A stretch of 64,000 nt of DNA, taken from assembly GCF_000308535.1 (NCBI RefSeq), contig NZ_BAFW01000200.1, forward strand, positions 1-64,000, read 5' to 3'. Source of the DNA: Nocardia cerradoensis NBRC 101014 (GTDB lineage: Bacteria; Actinomycetota; Actinomycetes; Mycobacteriales; Mycobacteriaceae). Below the pieces are notes generated by a model. It was not told the DNA's origin. It ran no database searches and saw only the letters and a program-made list of their open reading frames with translations. Below are positions 45,967 to 54,084 of the stretch, piece by piece. Position 1 is the first letter of the stretch. Each line of letters begins with the position of its first letter. Both the position numbers and the translations under genes were made by a program.

Positions 45967-47189
45967 CGTGCCTCCTGGTAACGCGCGAGGACCTTGTCTC
46001 GCTTGCTCGGCTGCAGGTTCGCCTGCGTGAGGTCGCCGTCGTAGTGGGCCACGACGCGCTTGTCCATCACGCGCCGCCACAGCGGCGGGAAGTAGGCGAG
46101 CATGATCATGCTGGCGTAGCCGCTCGGCAGATTCGGCGCCCCGTCCCAGCTGCGCAGTGTCTGATAGCGCCGGGTCGGATAGGCGTGGTGATCGCTGTGC
46201 CGCTGCAGGTGGTAGAGGAAGATGTTGGTGACGAGGTGGTCGCTGTTCCAGCTGTGCCGCGGTGTCGGCCGTTCGTAGCGGCCGCGGTCCGTGCGCTGCC
46301 GCAGCAGACCGTAGTGCTCCAGATAGTTGACCGCCTCCAACAGGCTGAAGCCGACCACCGCTTGCAGCACCAGATACGGCAGTACCTCGAGTCCGAAGCC
46401 GGCCACCAGCGCCGCGTAGAGCACCAGCGACATCGCCCACGCGCTGAGCACATCGTTGTGCAGGCTCCACGGGCGCTTCCCGAGCCGTTCCAGCCGGGCC
46501 CGCTCGAGCCCCCACGCGGAGCGCAGACTGCCCCATACCGTGCGCGGCCAGAACGCCCAGAACGACTCGCCCACACGGGAACTCGCGGGATCCTCCGGCG
46601 TGGCCACCCGCACATGATGGCCGCGATTGTGCTCGATGTAGAAGTGGCCGTAGAACGTCTGCGCCAGCGCGATCCGCGACAGCCAGCGCTCCAGATGCAC
46701 CTTCTTGTGCCCGAGTTCGTGCGCGGTGTTGATGCCGATGCCGCCGACCATGCCGACCGTCAGGGCCAGGCCGATCTTGTCCACGACGGTCAGGCCGCCG
46801 TCGATGCCGAGCCAGCTCAGGTTGTCCGCGGTGATCAGATAGCACGCCATGACCAGCGACGCGTACTGGAACGGCAGGTAGATGTAGGTCAGGTAGCGGT
46901 AGTACCGGTCGTTCTCCAGATACTCCATGACCTCGTCCGGCGGATTCTCGCCGTCGGCGCCGAAGAACAGGTCGGCGGCGGGGATGACCAGATAGATGAG
47001 GATCGGGCCGAGCCAGAACGGCACCTTCGCGAGGGTGTGCCAGCCCAGTTCGTTGAGCCCCCAGATGAGCGGGAGTCCGATGATGAACAGTCCCGTCGGC
47101 GCGAACAGGCCCCACAACCACAGATAGCGCTTGCGGTCACGCCAGCCCGAGTCGAGCAGGCCGTCGGCGGTTCCGGCTTCGGTCGACAT
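45963..47189 (-). CDS. alkB: Alkane 1-monooxygenase AlkB (second copy, operon with rubredoxins)
   Basis: A 408-residue AlkB with histidine motifs NTAHELGHKKVHLE, EHNRGHHVRVATPEDPAS and LQRHSDHHAYPTRRYQTLR, in pieces, plus NYLEHYGLLR. I use ATG 47189 because GGAG lies six bases upstream; an ATG at 47219 is also in frame. Its C-terminus YQEAR leads into four repeat-encoded mini-ORFs and the rubredoxin genes. The order alkB-rubA-rubB-tetR matches Rv3252c-Rv3249c. It sits in the membrane and hydroxylates alkanes. Confidence 0.94.
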   Translation of the reverse strand: MSTEAGTADGLLDSGWRDRKRYLWLWGLFAPTGLFIIGLPLIWGLNELGWHTLAKVPFWLGPILIYLVIPAADLFFGADGENPPDEVMEYLENDRYYRYLTYIYLPFQYASLVMACYLITADNLSWLGIDGGLTVVDKIGLALTVGMVGGIGINTAHELGHKKVHLERWLSRIALAQTFYGHFYIEHNRGHHVRVATPEDPASSRVGESFWAFWPRTVWGSLRSAWGLERARLERLGKRPWSLHNDVLSAWAMSLVLYAALVAGFGLEVLPYLVLQAVVGFSLLEAVNYLEHYGLLRQRTDRGRYERPTPRHSWNSDHLVTNIFLYHLQRHSDHHAYPTRRYQTLRSWDGAPNLPSGYASMIMLAYFPPLWRRVMDKRVVAHYDGDLTQANLQPSKRDKVLARYQEAR

Positions 47190-47232
47190 CGTCGTCTCCA
47201 TTCGATACAGCTGCCACATTCACTGTGATGTG

Positions 47233-47245
47233 GGTAACCATTACC
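47233..47245. promoter_or_regulatory. Palindrome GGTAACCATTACC upstream of alkB2
   Basis: GGTAA-CCA-TTACC is a perfect 5-3-5 palindrome 44 bp before the alkB2 ATG. It shares its core with the alkB1 upstream site, so both may be bound by the TetR in the operon. Confidence 0.6.
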
Positions 47246-47372
47246 GTGGACAATATGCCGACACCTGTCGGGCGTCTATACATTTTTGCCGATTTGTAAA
47301 CGCGTTGTGACAGTGCACGACGGACGAGCGGGACGGGCTGCGGCGCACCCCGTCCCGCCGTCGATGATCGAT

Positions 47373-47891
47373 TCAGCGCAGCAGTACGTCCGAATCGGCG
47401 GGCAACGCGTCGACCGGCCACCACCGCAGATCCGTCGACTCCGCGCTGCGCACCGGCACCGCGCCGCGCGGCGCGCGGATCTTGAACAGCAGATCCAGGT
47501 GACGAGTCGGCACCCCGAGCGAGCAGGTGATCGGGTGCGCCTGCGCGCCGTACAGCCCGGGCTCGACCTTCAGCCCGGCGATCCCGGACTCCTCGGTCGC
47601 CTCCCGCAGCGCGGCGTCGACCACGGTCTCGTCACCCGGCTCGCAGTGACCGCCCAGCTGGATCCACCGGCCGACCCGCGGATGCAGCGTCAGCAGCACC
47701 TCACGCTCGTCGTGGGAGAACACCACCGCCGAGGCGGTGATGTGGCCGGGGGCGTGTTCCCGGAGACAGCCGCGCGGCGCCGAACCGAGGAATGCCAGCA
47801 TCGCCTCCCGCACGGACTGTTCCGGATGCGTTGCGGGCTTCCAGTTTTCCAGCAACTCGGTGGCCGAGGCATGCAACGACTCGGCACTCAC
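47373..47891 (-). CDS. NUDIX hydrolase
   Basis: A 172-residue protein with a Nudix box [25 protein letters not shown], in pieces: [15 protein letters not shown] then [10 protein letters not shown]. It fits Gx5Ex7REUxEExGU and binds divalent metal to cleave a nucleoside diphosphate linkage. The substrate is unknown. Its GTG overlaps the fbiB stop (GTGA), so it is coupled to the F420 genes, and a role in processing a flavin/deazaflavin or nucleotide by-product is possible but unproven. It ends about 180 bp before alkB2 starts on the same strand. Confidence 0.85.
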   Translation of the reverse strand: MSAESLHASATELLENWKPATHPEQSVREAMLAFLGSAPRGCLREHAPGHITASAVVFSHDEREVLLTLHPRVGRWIQLGGHCEPGDETVVDAALREATEESGIAGLKVEPGLYGAQAHPITCSLGVPTRHLDLLFKIRAPRGAVPVRSAESTDLRWWPVDALPADSDVLLR

Positions 47892-49321
47892 AGCTCGACC
47901 AGACCCGTTCCCGCCTCGCGCGGCGGGCGCGGCGACAGCTCCTCCTCCGGATAGCCGACGGCTATGGCGCCCAACGGATTCCAGTCCGGTGCCAGTCCCA
48001 GAACCTCGCGGGTCACCTCGGGCGCGAAGATGGTCGAGCCGATCCAGCAGCTGCCGACACCGCGTGTGGCCAGAGCGACCAGCAGCCCCTGCACAGCCGC
48101 ACCGACCGCGACGGTGAACATGGTCGACTCGGCGGCACGGCGGCGCTCGTCCGGATAGTCGTGCGCGCCGTCGGGGACACAGAACGGAATGATCACCTCG
48201 GGTGCGTCGAACAGGATCCGGCCGCGTGCGACCCGGCGCTCCACCCGCTCGGGATCGAGACCGTCGGCACCGAGGTCGTTACGCCATTGCGCCGCCATCG
48301 AATCCAGCAGACGCGCACGCAACTCCGGCTGCCGCACCCACACGAATCGCACCGGGCGGGTGTGATGCGGAGCGGGCGCGGTGAGCGCGTCGCCGACCGC
48401 GGCGCGAATCACCTCGGGATCGACCGGGGTCTCGGCGAAGGTCCGCACCGAGCGGCGCAGCAGCAGCGCTTCCCGGCGGCCCCGCTCGATCGCCTCGGCG
48501 GTGCCGAGCCAGAACAAATCCTCCTCGCCACCGCGCAGCAGATCCTTGGCGGTGGATCCGTCGTCGTGCGGAGTCAGCCCGCGTACGACCGCGACCGGCA
48601 CGCCGCCCAGTTTGCCCTTCGCCAGATCCGCTGCGGCGGCGAGTTCGTCGGCCACCGCCACCTGGGTGACCTGCAGCTCGTTCCCCTGCCCGTCGACCGC
48701 GCCGGCGTAGTCGTGCACGACGCGCAGACCGGCGGCACCGATCGCGGCGTCGGTCTGGCCGATGCGCCAGGCCCGGCCCATCGTGTCGGTGATCACCACC
48801 GCGACGTCGACGCCCAGCCGCTGCGCCAGCGCCGCCCGCAGTGCCGCGGCGCTGGCATCGGGATCGGTTGGCAGCAGGACCAATTCGCCCTGTTCCACAT
48901 TGGAACCGTCGACCCCGGAGGCAGCCTGCACGATGCCGAGGTGATTCTCGGTGATGAGGGTGCGCCCCTTGCGCGCCAGCACCCGCACCGCCTCGGCGTC
49001 GACGAGTTTGCGCCGCACGGCATCGCGTTCGTCCGGATCCCGCGGCGCCTCGACGATGCGTCCCTCGGCCTTGGCGACGATCTTGCTCGTCACGACCAGC
49101 ACGTCCCCGTCGACGAGCCAGGGGGCCTGGGCCGCAATGTGTTCCGCGACATCGTCACCCGGCCGGAATTCCGGTAGCCCCGGCACGGGGATGATCGTGA
49201 TCTCCCCGCCGGGCGCATGGTCGGTGTGTCGCACCTGATCGCTCATGCTGTGCTCAATTTCGGCATGAGCTGGGCGCTGCGTGGTTACGCTCCGCTCCCG
49301 CCTCCGCGCCTGATCGCTCAT
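47888..49321 (-). CDS. fbiB: Coenzyme F420:L-glutamate ligase FbiB (bifunctional), extended start
   Basis: F420 biosynthesis enzyme adding the gamma-glutamate tail. The N-terminal ligase domain holds [31 protein letters not shown], in pieces, and the metal-binding [20 protein letters not shown]; the C-terminal nitroreductase-like domain starts [11 protein letters not shown] and includes [17 protein letters not shown] 49321 overlaps the fbiA stop; ATG 49246 gives 452 residues, nearer the mycobacterial 448. The 75 bases between carry the same MSDQ start twice. I prefer the upstream start for its GGGGG site. It is coupled to a NUDIX gene. Confidence 0.92.
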   Translation of the reverse strand: MSDQARRRERSVTTQRPAHAEIEHSMSDQVRHTDHAPGGEITIIPVPGLPEFRPGDDVAEHIAAQAPWLVDGDVLVVTSKIVAKAEGRIVEAPRDPDERDAVRRKLVDAEAVRVLARKGRTLITENHLGIVQAASGVDGSNVEQGELVLLPTDPDASAAALRAALAQRLGVDVAVVITDTMGRAWRIGQTDAAIGAAGLRVVHDYAGAVDGQGNELQVTQVAVADELAAAADLAKGKLGGVPVAVVRGLTPHDDGSTAKDLLRGGEEDLFWLGTAEAIERGRREALLLRRSVRTFAETPVDPEVIRAAVGDALTAPAPHHTRPVRFVWVRQPELRARLLDSMAAQWRNDLGADGLDPERVERRVARGRILFDAPEVIIPFCVPDGAHDYPDERRRAAESTMFTVAVGAAVQGLLVALATRGVGSCWIGSTIFAPEVTREVLGLAPDWNPLGAIAVGYPEEELSPRPPREAGTGLVEL

Positions 49322-49323
49322 GC
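49234..49323. repeat. 15-bp direct repeat with 75-bp period at the fbiA/fbiB junction
   Basis: CCTGATCGCTCATGC occurs at 49234-49248 and 49309-49323. On the minus strand each copy contains ATG AGC GAT CAG, so the fbiB start is duplicated in frame, 25 codons apart. Confidence 0.85.
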
Positions 49324-50331
49324 CGGCACCCCCGCGATGTCGAGCGCCTCCCGCACCATCGCGGCGGTGGCGGCGGGATCGGTCATCAGCAGCGGCACAC
49401 TGCGCACCTGGACACCCGGCACATCGGCCTCGTCGGTCGAGTGGATGAGCCAGCCGTCGAGGATGCCGGTGTCCGACCGGGCGCCGAAGTGCCGTCCGAT
49501 GGCCTCGGCCGAGGTTTCCACTCCGATCACCTCGAGGCATTCATCGGCCATGCCGCGCAAGGGTTTTCCCCCGATCACGGGCGATAAACCGACGACTTTG
49601 GCGGAGGTGGTCCGCAGCGCGCCCCGGATACCCGGCACGGCGAGGATCGCACCGATGCTCACCACGGGGTTCGAGGGGGCCAGCAGCACCACATCAGCAC
49701 CCTCTATGATTTCCGTCACACCAGGGGCAGGTTTGGCTTGATCCGCCCCGATTGTGACGAATCCATGGGTCTCGACGTTTGCTCGGTACCGTACCCACCA
49801 CTCCTGGAAATGAATCGCGCGGCGTTCGCCAGGGCTGTCGGGGTCAGTGATCACAACATGCGTTTCGCACCGATCGTCCGTTGCCGGGAGAAGTTTCACT
49901 CCGGGCTGCCAGCGATTGCACAGCGCTTCGGTAACCGCCGAGAGCGGGTATCCCGCGCGCAGCATTTCACTGCGCACCAGATGCGTCGCGATATCGCGAT
50001 CTCCGAGTCCGAACCAATCCGGTTGGGCGTGGTATTTCGCCAGTTCCTCCTTGGCGTGCCAGGTTTCTCCCACCCGGCCCCAGCCGCGCTCGGTATCGAT
50101 ACCCCCACCCAGCGTGTACATGCAGGTGTCCAGGTCGGGACAGATGCGTAAACCGTGCATCCAGACGTCGTCGCCGACGTTCACCAGCGCCGTTACATCC
50201 GCCTCCGGCAGCAGTTCCCGCACACCTTGTAAGAAGCGCGCGCCGCCGACTCCACCGACCAACACCGCAATGCGCGGTTTACGATCAATCCGCTCGATCT
50301 CGGCCGCGATGTCCGCTTGTTCTCCAGTCAC
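49318..50331 (-). CDS. fbiA: FbiA/CofD-type phosphoenolpyruvyl/2-phospho-L-lactate transferase
   Basis: A 337-residue F420 biosynthesis enzyme. [20 protein letters not shown] at the N-terminus, the [26 protein letters not shown] motif, in pieces, [11 protein letters not shown] and [14 protein letters not shown] are the CofD/FbiA signatures. The enzyme joins the deazaflavin Fo to the phosphate side-chain. GTG 50331 is chosen; the frame opens further up. Its stop overlaps the first fbiB start (ATGA), forming an fbiA-fbiB-NUDIX operon. Confidence 0.93.
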   Translation of the reverse strand: MTGEQADIAAEIERIDRKPRIAVLVGGVGGARFLQGVRELLPEADVTALVNVGDDVWMHGLRICPDLDTCMYTLGGGIDTERGWGRVGETWHAKEELAKYHAQPDWFGLGDRDIATHLVRSEMLRAGYPLSAVTEALCNRWQPGVKLLPATDDRCETHVVITDPDSPGERRAIHFQEWWVRYRANVETHGFVTIGADQAKPAPGVTEIIEGADVVLLAPSNPVVSIGAILAVPGIRGALRTTSAKVVGLSPVIGGKPLRGMADECLEVIGVETSAEAIGRHFGARSDTGILDGWLIHSTDEADVPGVQVRSVPLLMTDPAATAAMVREALDIAGVPA

Positions 50332-50676
50332 ATCCGCACAGCCTATGCGGTGCCCGGAAGCGGGGGTTCGCGTGCGTATTTGCTGGTCATTTGCTACTTC
50401 GAGGTTACCGAACCGCGTCGAAGGCGGCCTCGGATAGTAACGGAATTGTGTCGGCAGCTTGACCATCGACGCGTCCGGCGTGTCTAATCACAGACATGTC
50501 ATTCCGGGTCCGCGCGAGAGCCTTTGGCGCAGACCGCGTTTCGAACGCATGTTCGCATCGGAACGACAAGCTCGGGGATGTCCGCGGGACTACGTCGCGG
50601 TGTGGGACCGTCGGTGGGCACGTCCGGTCCGACGGAAAAATCATTCTGCGCTAACACACAGTGAGGAGGCGGAGCG
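50332..50676. other. fbiA-whiB2 intergenic region with whiB2 promoter
   Basis: 345 bp between divergent genes. I see no conserved ORF on either strand; short frames are open only because of GC bias. It contains a sigma-A-like promoter (50459-50488) for whiB2 and a long purine-rich leader ending in the GAGGAGGCGGAG ribosome-binding site. Confidence 0.5.
50459..50488 (+). promoter_or_regulatory. Sigma-A-type promoter for whiB2
   Basis: TTGACC (50459-50464) and TCTAAT (50483-50488) with an 18-bp spacer resemble -35 and -10 boxes. Transcription would start about 50496, leaving a leader of roughly 180 bases before whiB2. Confidence 0.5.
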
Positions 50677-51147
50677 ATGGCCGAGGAGCTGGCCCCGTCG
50701 GGCATTCCGGGCGGTGTATCGCAAACCGATTCCACAGCATGCGCAGCACCAAGCGACTGCGCTGACAGCCGGAACGACGAACGAGAGGGGGGCAGCACGG
50801 TGACCAACGAATCGGGATCGCTCAACAGAACTCCGCAAGGAGGGCAGTGGGCGCGCACTCAGCGCAAACCCGAACCACCGCAGCTGAGTCTCATCGTCAC
50901 CGACTTCGATGCGATGTTCGACACCATCGAAGAACAGTGGCAGGAACGGGCGCTGTGCGCCCAAACCGATCCGGAAGCCTTCTTCCCCGAAAAAGGCGGC
51001 TCCACAAGGGAAGCCAAACGGATCTGCATGGGCTGCGAGGTCCGCGACGAGTGCCTGGAATACGCACTCGCCCACGATGAGCGGTTCGGTATCTGGGGCG
51101 GTTTGTCCGAACGCGAACGCCGCCGCCTCAAGCGCGGCATCAGCTGA
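50677..51147 (+). CDS. whiB2: Transcriptional regulator WhiB2 (WhmD/WhiB-like)
   Basis: A 156-residue WhiB-like protein binding a [4Fe-4S] cluster. The cysteines are in ALCAQTDPEAFFPEKGGS, then ICMGCEVRDEC, with the G(V/I)WGG loop FGIWGGLSERERRRLKRG. In streptomycetes and mycobacteria this member is needed for septation and division. ATG 50677 follows GAGGAGGCGGAG, and the N-terminal 80 residues are less conserved; an internal ATG would give a shorter form nearer the mycobacterial 89. It sits between F420 and mannose-activation genes, as in Rv3260c. Confidence 0.92.
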   Translation: MAEELAPSGIPGGVSQTDSTACAAPSDCADSRNDEREGGSTVTNESGSLNRTPQGGQWARTQRKPEPPQLSLIVTDFDAMFDTIEEQWQERALCAQTDPEAFFPEKGGSTREAKRICMGCEVRDECLEYALAHDERFGIWGGLSERERRRLKRGIS

Positions 51148-51517
51148 ACTCACCCGCCTCTCCGGGGATTCAGCGTGCCGTGAGAGCCGGGTGGGTGTTG
51201 CTTCGGGCCGGCGGTCGTGGGGCTGGTCGGGTTCTGGGCGTGCCCGGTGAGTTACCCATGTGCTCGCGAAATCTGTTGTCCGGTTTCCCTGTTCGCCTCG
51301 CTTCGCTTCGGCGGGGCGGGGCGGGCGACGGGAAGTGGACGCCCGGCACTCGTGATCGGTTGCCCGGCACTCGTCATTGGTTGCCCGGCACTCGTTCATG
51401 GCCGCGTGGCACTTCGTTCTTGGTTGCCCGCCGTTCGTTCTTGGTTGCCCGCCGTTCGTTCTTGGCTGCCCGGCGTTCGTTCTCATCGGCGAACGCGGGG
51501 ACCGGCCGCGTCCGCGC
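51148..51517. other. Intergenic region downstream of whiB2, repeat-bearing
   Basis: 370 bp between whiB2 and a convergent metallopeptidase-like gene. It holds the 21-bp tandem array at 51341-51488 and GC-rich unstructured sequence. I see no supported gene. Confidence 0.5.
51341..51488. repeat. Tandem array of about seven 21-bp units
   Basis: Units of GCCCGGCACTCGTnnTnGGTT (first three) and GCCCGCCGTTCGTTCTTGG (last three) repeat with a 21-bp period, with one 22-bp unit in between (51404-51425). Two families of the same unit are visible, so the array has diverged and then locally expanded. It would read as a seven-residue repeat on the minus strand, but no gene is supported. Confidence 0.85.
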
Positions 51518-51994
51518 CTACTCCCCTGTCGGGTCGATGATCTCCGGGTCTACGCCCAGGTAGGTGGCTATCTGCTGGACCAGGACTTCGCGCAGGAGGT
51601 CCAGCAGGTCTTCCGGGTCGTGGGCGCGGAGTTCGAGGGGTTTGCGGAACAGGACCACCCGGGCTCGGGTGGCTACGTTGTGGCGGTCGACTCCGGCCGG
51701 GATCAGGCGGGAGAGCGGGACCGGGCCGTCGGCGACCACCTCGTCGGGCCAGGTGACCGAATCCGGGTGCAGCGGACGGATCTTGGGGACGTCGTCGACC
51801 GCGATGTCGAGTTTGGTCAGGCGATCGTGCCAGCGGGCGTCCAGCGGCGCGAATGCCTCCAGCACCAGGCGGTCGAACTGCTGGCCGCGGGTGCGGCGCG
51901 CGGGCGCCGACGGCGGCAGCATCGGTCCGCGCACGCCGCGGCCGCGGCGAACCACCGAACGGGTCGTCACCGGCCGCCTCTTCGATCGGGTCAT
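51518..51994 (-). CDS. Rv3259-like metallopeptidase-fold protein lacking HExxH
   Basis: A 158-residue protein. The C-terminal segment LLDLLREVLVQQIATYLGVD aligns with the helix of the zincin family where HExxH usually lies (for example HEIAHHFGID), but here QQIAT takes its place, so the metal site is absent. The rest (RLVLEAFAPLDARWHDRLTKLDIAVDD, in pieces) fits the Rv3259 group. It faces whiB2 across a repeat array and is likely expressed with the genes on its other side. It may be structural rather than catalytic. Confidence 0.7.
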   Translation of the reverse strand: MTRSKRRPVTTRSVVRRGRGVRGPMLPPSAPARRTRGQQFDRLVLEAFAPLDARWHDRLTKLDIAVDDVPKIRPLHPDSVTWPDEVVADGPVPLSRLIPAGVDRHNVATRARVVLFRKPLELRAHDPEDLLDLLREVLVQQIATYLGVDPEIIDPTGE

Positions 51995-52135
51995 ACCTTG
52001 CGACAGTAGTCACCGCGCCGGCGGCGGGGCCACGTGATCTCCCCGGAGCCGGAGCCCCGCCGTGCCCCGAAGTGGCCGGGGACCGGCCCGCGTGTCTGTC
52101 TGCGACACACGGCGTGGGGGGTTAGTCTGCTGGAT

Positions 52136-52534
52136 GTGATTCCCATGCGTCGTTGCTGCCGCCCAGGCTGCAAGAATCCGGCCGTCGCGACGCTCACCTA
52201 TGTCTACTCGGACTCCACCGCAGTCGTCGGCCCCCTCGCCACCGTCGCCGAACCGCACTCCTGGGATCTGTGCGAAACCCACGGCTCCCGCATCACCGCC
52301 CCCAAGGGCTGGGAACTGGTCCGGCACGAAGGTGGATTCTCCTCCAGCACACCGGACGACGACGACCTGACCGCACTGGCCGAGGCCGTCCGCGAAGCCG
52401 GGATGCGACGCCGCCCACCGGAACCCGAACAGCGCGGCTACAGCGAGTACGCCCCGCCCCCGGCGCGCCCCCAGCGGCCCGGCCGCACCGGCCGCCGCGG
52501 CCATCTACGGGTGCTTCCCGATCCCCCGAACTGA
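52136..52534 (+). CDS. DUF3499 protein (Rv3258c-like)
   Basis: A 132-residue protein. MIPMRRCCRPGCKNPAVATL with YVYSDSTAVVGPLA then PHSWDLCETHGSRITAPKGW is the DUF3499 pattern, with a conserved CxxxC...C(x)2H set that probably binds zinc. Function unknown. I start at GTG 52136 because its length matches the mycobacterial N-terminus; an ATG nine bases later is the alternative. It lies just upstream of the phosphomannomutase gene, as in Rv3258c-Rv3257c, so a link to mannose metabolism is suggested by context only. Confidence 0.78.
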   Translation: MIPMRRCCRPGCKNPAVATLTYVYSDSTAVVGPLATVAEPHSWDLCETHGSRITAPKGWELVRHEGGFSSSTPDDDDLTALAEAVREAGMRRRPPEPEQRGYSEYAPPPARPQRPGRTGRRGHLRVLPDPPN

Positions 52535-52609
52535 GCCCGCACCACACGCGGCACACGCGCGACCGGCCTGAAGCCCGGGCGAGCCCGCGGCCCTATTAGG
52601 GTGTTGGTC

Positions 52610-53992
52610 ATGACAGTCGCCCGGTCTGCCGAGTCCGTTCACGCAGTTGTCAAGGCATACGACGTTCGCGGGGTTGTCGGGGAGCAGATCGACGCGGCAT
52701 TCGTCCGCGACGTCGGCGCGGCCTTCGCCCGGCTGATGCGCACCGACGCCACCCCCGCCACACGCATCGTCATCGGTCACGATATGCGCGACTCCTCCCC
52801 GGAACTGGCCGCCGCCTTCGCCGACGGCGTCCTCGATCAGGGCCTCGACGTGGTTCACATCGGGCTCGCCTCCACCGACGAGCTGTACTTCGCCTCCGGT
52901 CATCTGCAGTGCCCCGGCGCCATGTTCACCGCCAGCCACAACCCCGCCCGCTACAACGGCATCAAGTTGTGCCGGGCCAACGCGTTGCCGGTCGGGCAGG
53001 AGACCGGGCTCGCGACCATCGCCGACGAGCTCGTCGAGGGCGTGCCGGCCGGACCGGGCAGCCGCGGCACCGCGACCGAACAGAACTTGCTCGAGGCCTA
53101 TGCCGAATTCCTGCGCGGGCTGGTCGATCTCGGCGCGATCCGGCCGCTGAAGATCGCTGTGGACGCCGGCAACGGGATGGGCGGCTATACGGTCCCCGCC
53201 GTGCTCGGTGCGGTGCCGCAGCTGACCATCGCCCCGCTCTACTTCGAACTCGACGGCTCGTTCCCCAATCACGAGGCGAACCCCCTGGACCCGAAGAATC
53301 TGGTCGACCTGCAGAAGTACGTCCGCGAGACGGGCGCCGACATCGGCCTGGCGTTCGACGGTGACGCCGACCGCTGCTTCGTCGTCGACGAGCGCGGCGA
53401 ACCGGTCTCCCCCTCCGCGATCACGGCGCTGGTCGCGGAGCGCGAACTGGCGAAAGAGCCGGGCGCCACGATCATTCACAATCTGATCACTTCGCAGGCC
53501 GTGCCCGAACTGGTCACCGAACTCGGCGGCACGCCCGTGCGCACCCGTGTCGGCCATTCCTTCATCAAGCAGCAGATGGCCTCGACCGGCGCGATCTTCG
53601 GCGGCGAGCATTCCGCCCACTACTACTTCCGCGACTTCTGGGGTGCCGACTCCGGTATGCTGGCCGCTCTGCACGTGCTGGCTGCCCTGGGCGAGAAGGA
53701 CCGGCCGATGTCGGAGCTCGCGTCCTCGTACGCGACGTACGCGGCCTCCGGCGAGATCAACTCCACAGTGGCGGATGCGCAGGAGCGAACCCTGGCGGTG
53801 GTCACCGCATTCGAAGGGCGCGCGCAATCGGTGGATCGGCTCGACGGCGTGACCGTGCGGCTGCCCGGACAGGCGTGGTTCAATCTGCGCGCATCCAACA
53901 CCGAGCCGTTGTTGCGACTCAACGTCGAAGCCCGTTCGCAGGAGGAAGTAGACGCACTCGTGACCGAGATTCTGAGCATCGTGCGCGGCTGA
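52610..53992 (+). CDS. pmmA: Phosphomannomutase/phosphoglucomutase (PmmA, ManB-type)
   Basis: A 460-residue alpha-D-phosphohexomutase interconverting mannose-6-P and mannose-1-P (or the glucose esters). The phospho-serine loop is FTASHNPARYNG, the metal loop DIGLAFDGDADRCFV, the sugar loop IFGGEHSAHYYFRDFWGADS, in pieces, and the phosphate-binding loop RASNTEPLLRL. I use ATG 52610 after AGGGTG; a GTG at 52601 is possible. It supplies mannose-1-P for GDP-mannose, used in lipoarabinomannan and mannolipids. It leads the tobH-like and manA genes. Confidence 0.93.
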   Translation: MTVARSAESVHAVVKAYDVRGVVGEQIDAAFVRDVGAAFARLMRTDATPATRIVIGHDMRDSSPELAAAFADGVLDQGLDVVHIGLASTDELYFASGHLQCPGAMFTASHNPARYNGIKLCRANALPVGQETGLATIADELVEGVPAGPGSRGTATEQNLLEAYAEFLRGLVDLGAIRPLKIAVDAGNGMGGYTVPAVLGAVPQLTIAPLYFELDGSFPNHEANPLDPKNLVDLQKYVRETGADIGLAFDGDADRCFVVDERGEPVSPSAITALVAERELAKEPGATIIHNLITSQAVPELVTELGGTPVRTRVGHSFIKQQMASTGAIFGGEHSAHYYFRDFWGADSGMLAALHVLAALGEKDRPMSELASSYATYAASGEINSTVADAQERTLAVVTAFEGRAQSVDRLDGVTVRLPGQAWFNLRASNTEPLLRLNVEARSQEEVDALVTEILSIVRG

Positions 53993-54084
53993 CTGGAATA
54001 GTGGAATCACAGGGCTTGGATTCGCCCGGGGACAACGACATCCCCCGGCGTGGTGACCCGATTGAGGGGAGGTGGCAACGCCCG

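Larger units (their letters stand above)
45756..45968. repeat. Three tandem 71-bp units between alkB2 and rubA
   Basis: Units run 45756-45826, 45827-45897 and 45898-45968. The third is identical to the isolated copy at 45521; each of the other two differs at only two positions. On the minus strand each unit encodes one GTG-started mini-ORF overlapping the next. The near identity suggests recent expansion or ongoing homogenisation. Confidence 0.95.

Noticed and set aside
45521-45968. CRISPR array
   Set aside because: The 71-bp units adjoin without spacers and there are no cas genes; the period equals a coding unit with stop/start overlaps.
44514-47228. A 904-codon plus-strand frame across the alkane operon
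   Set aside because: It is antisense to alkB2, the rubredoxins and the TetR, all with clear motifs; its repeated text is only the 71-bp unit read backwards.
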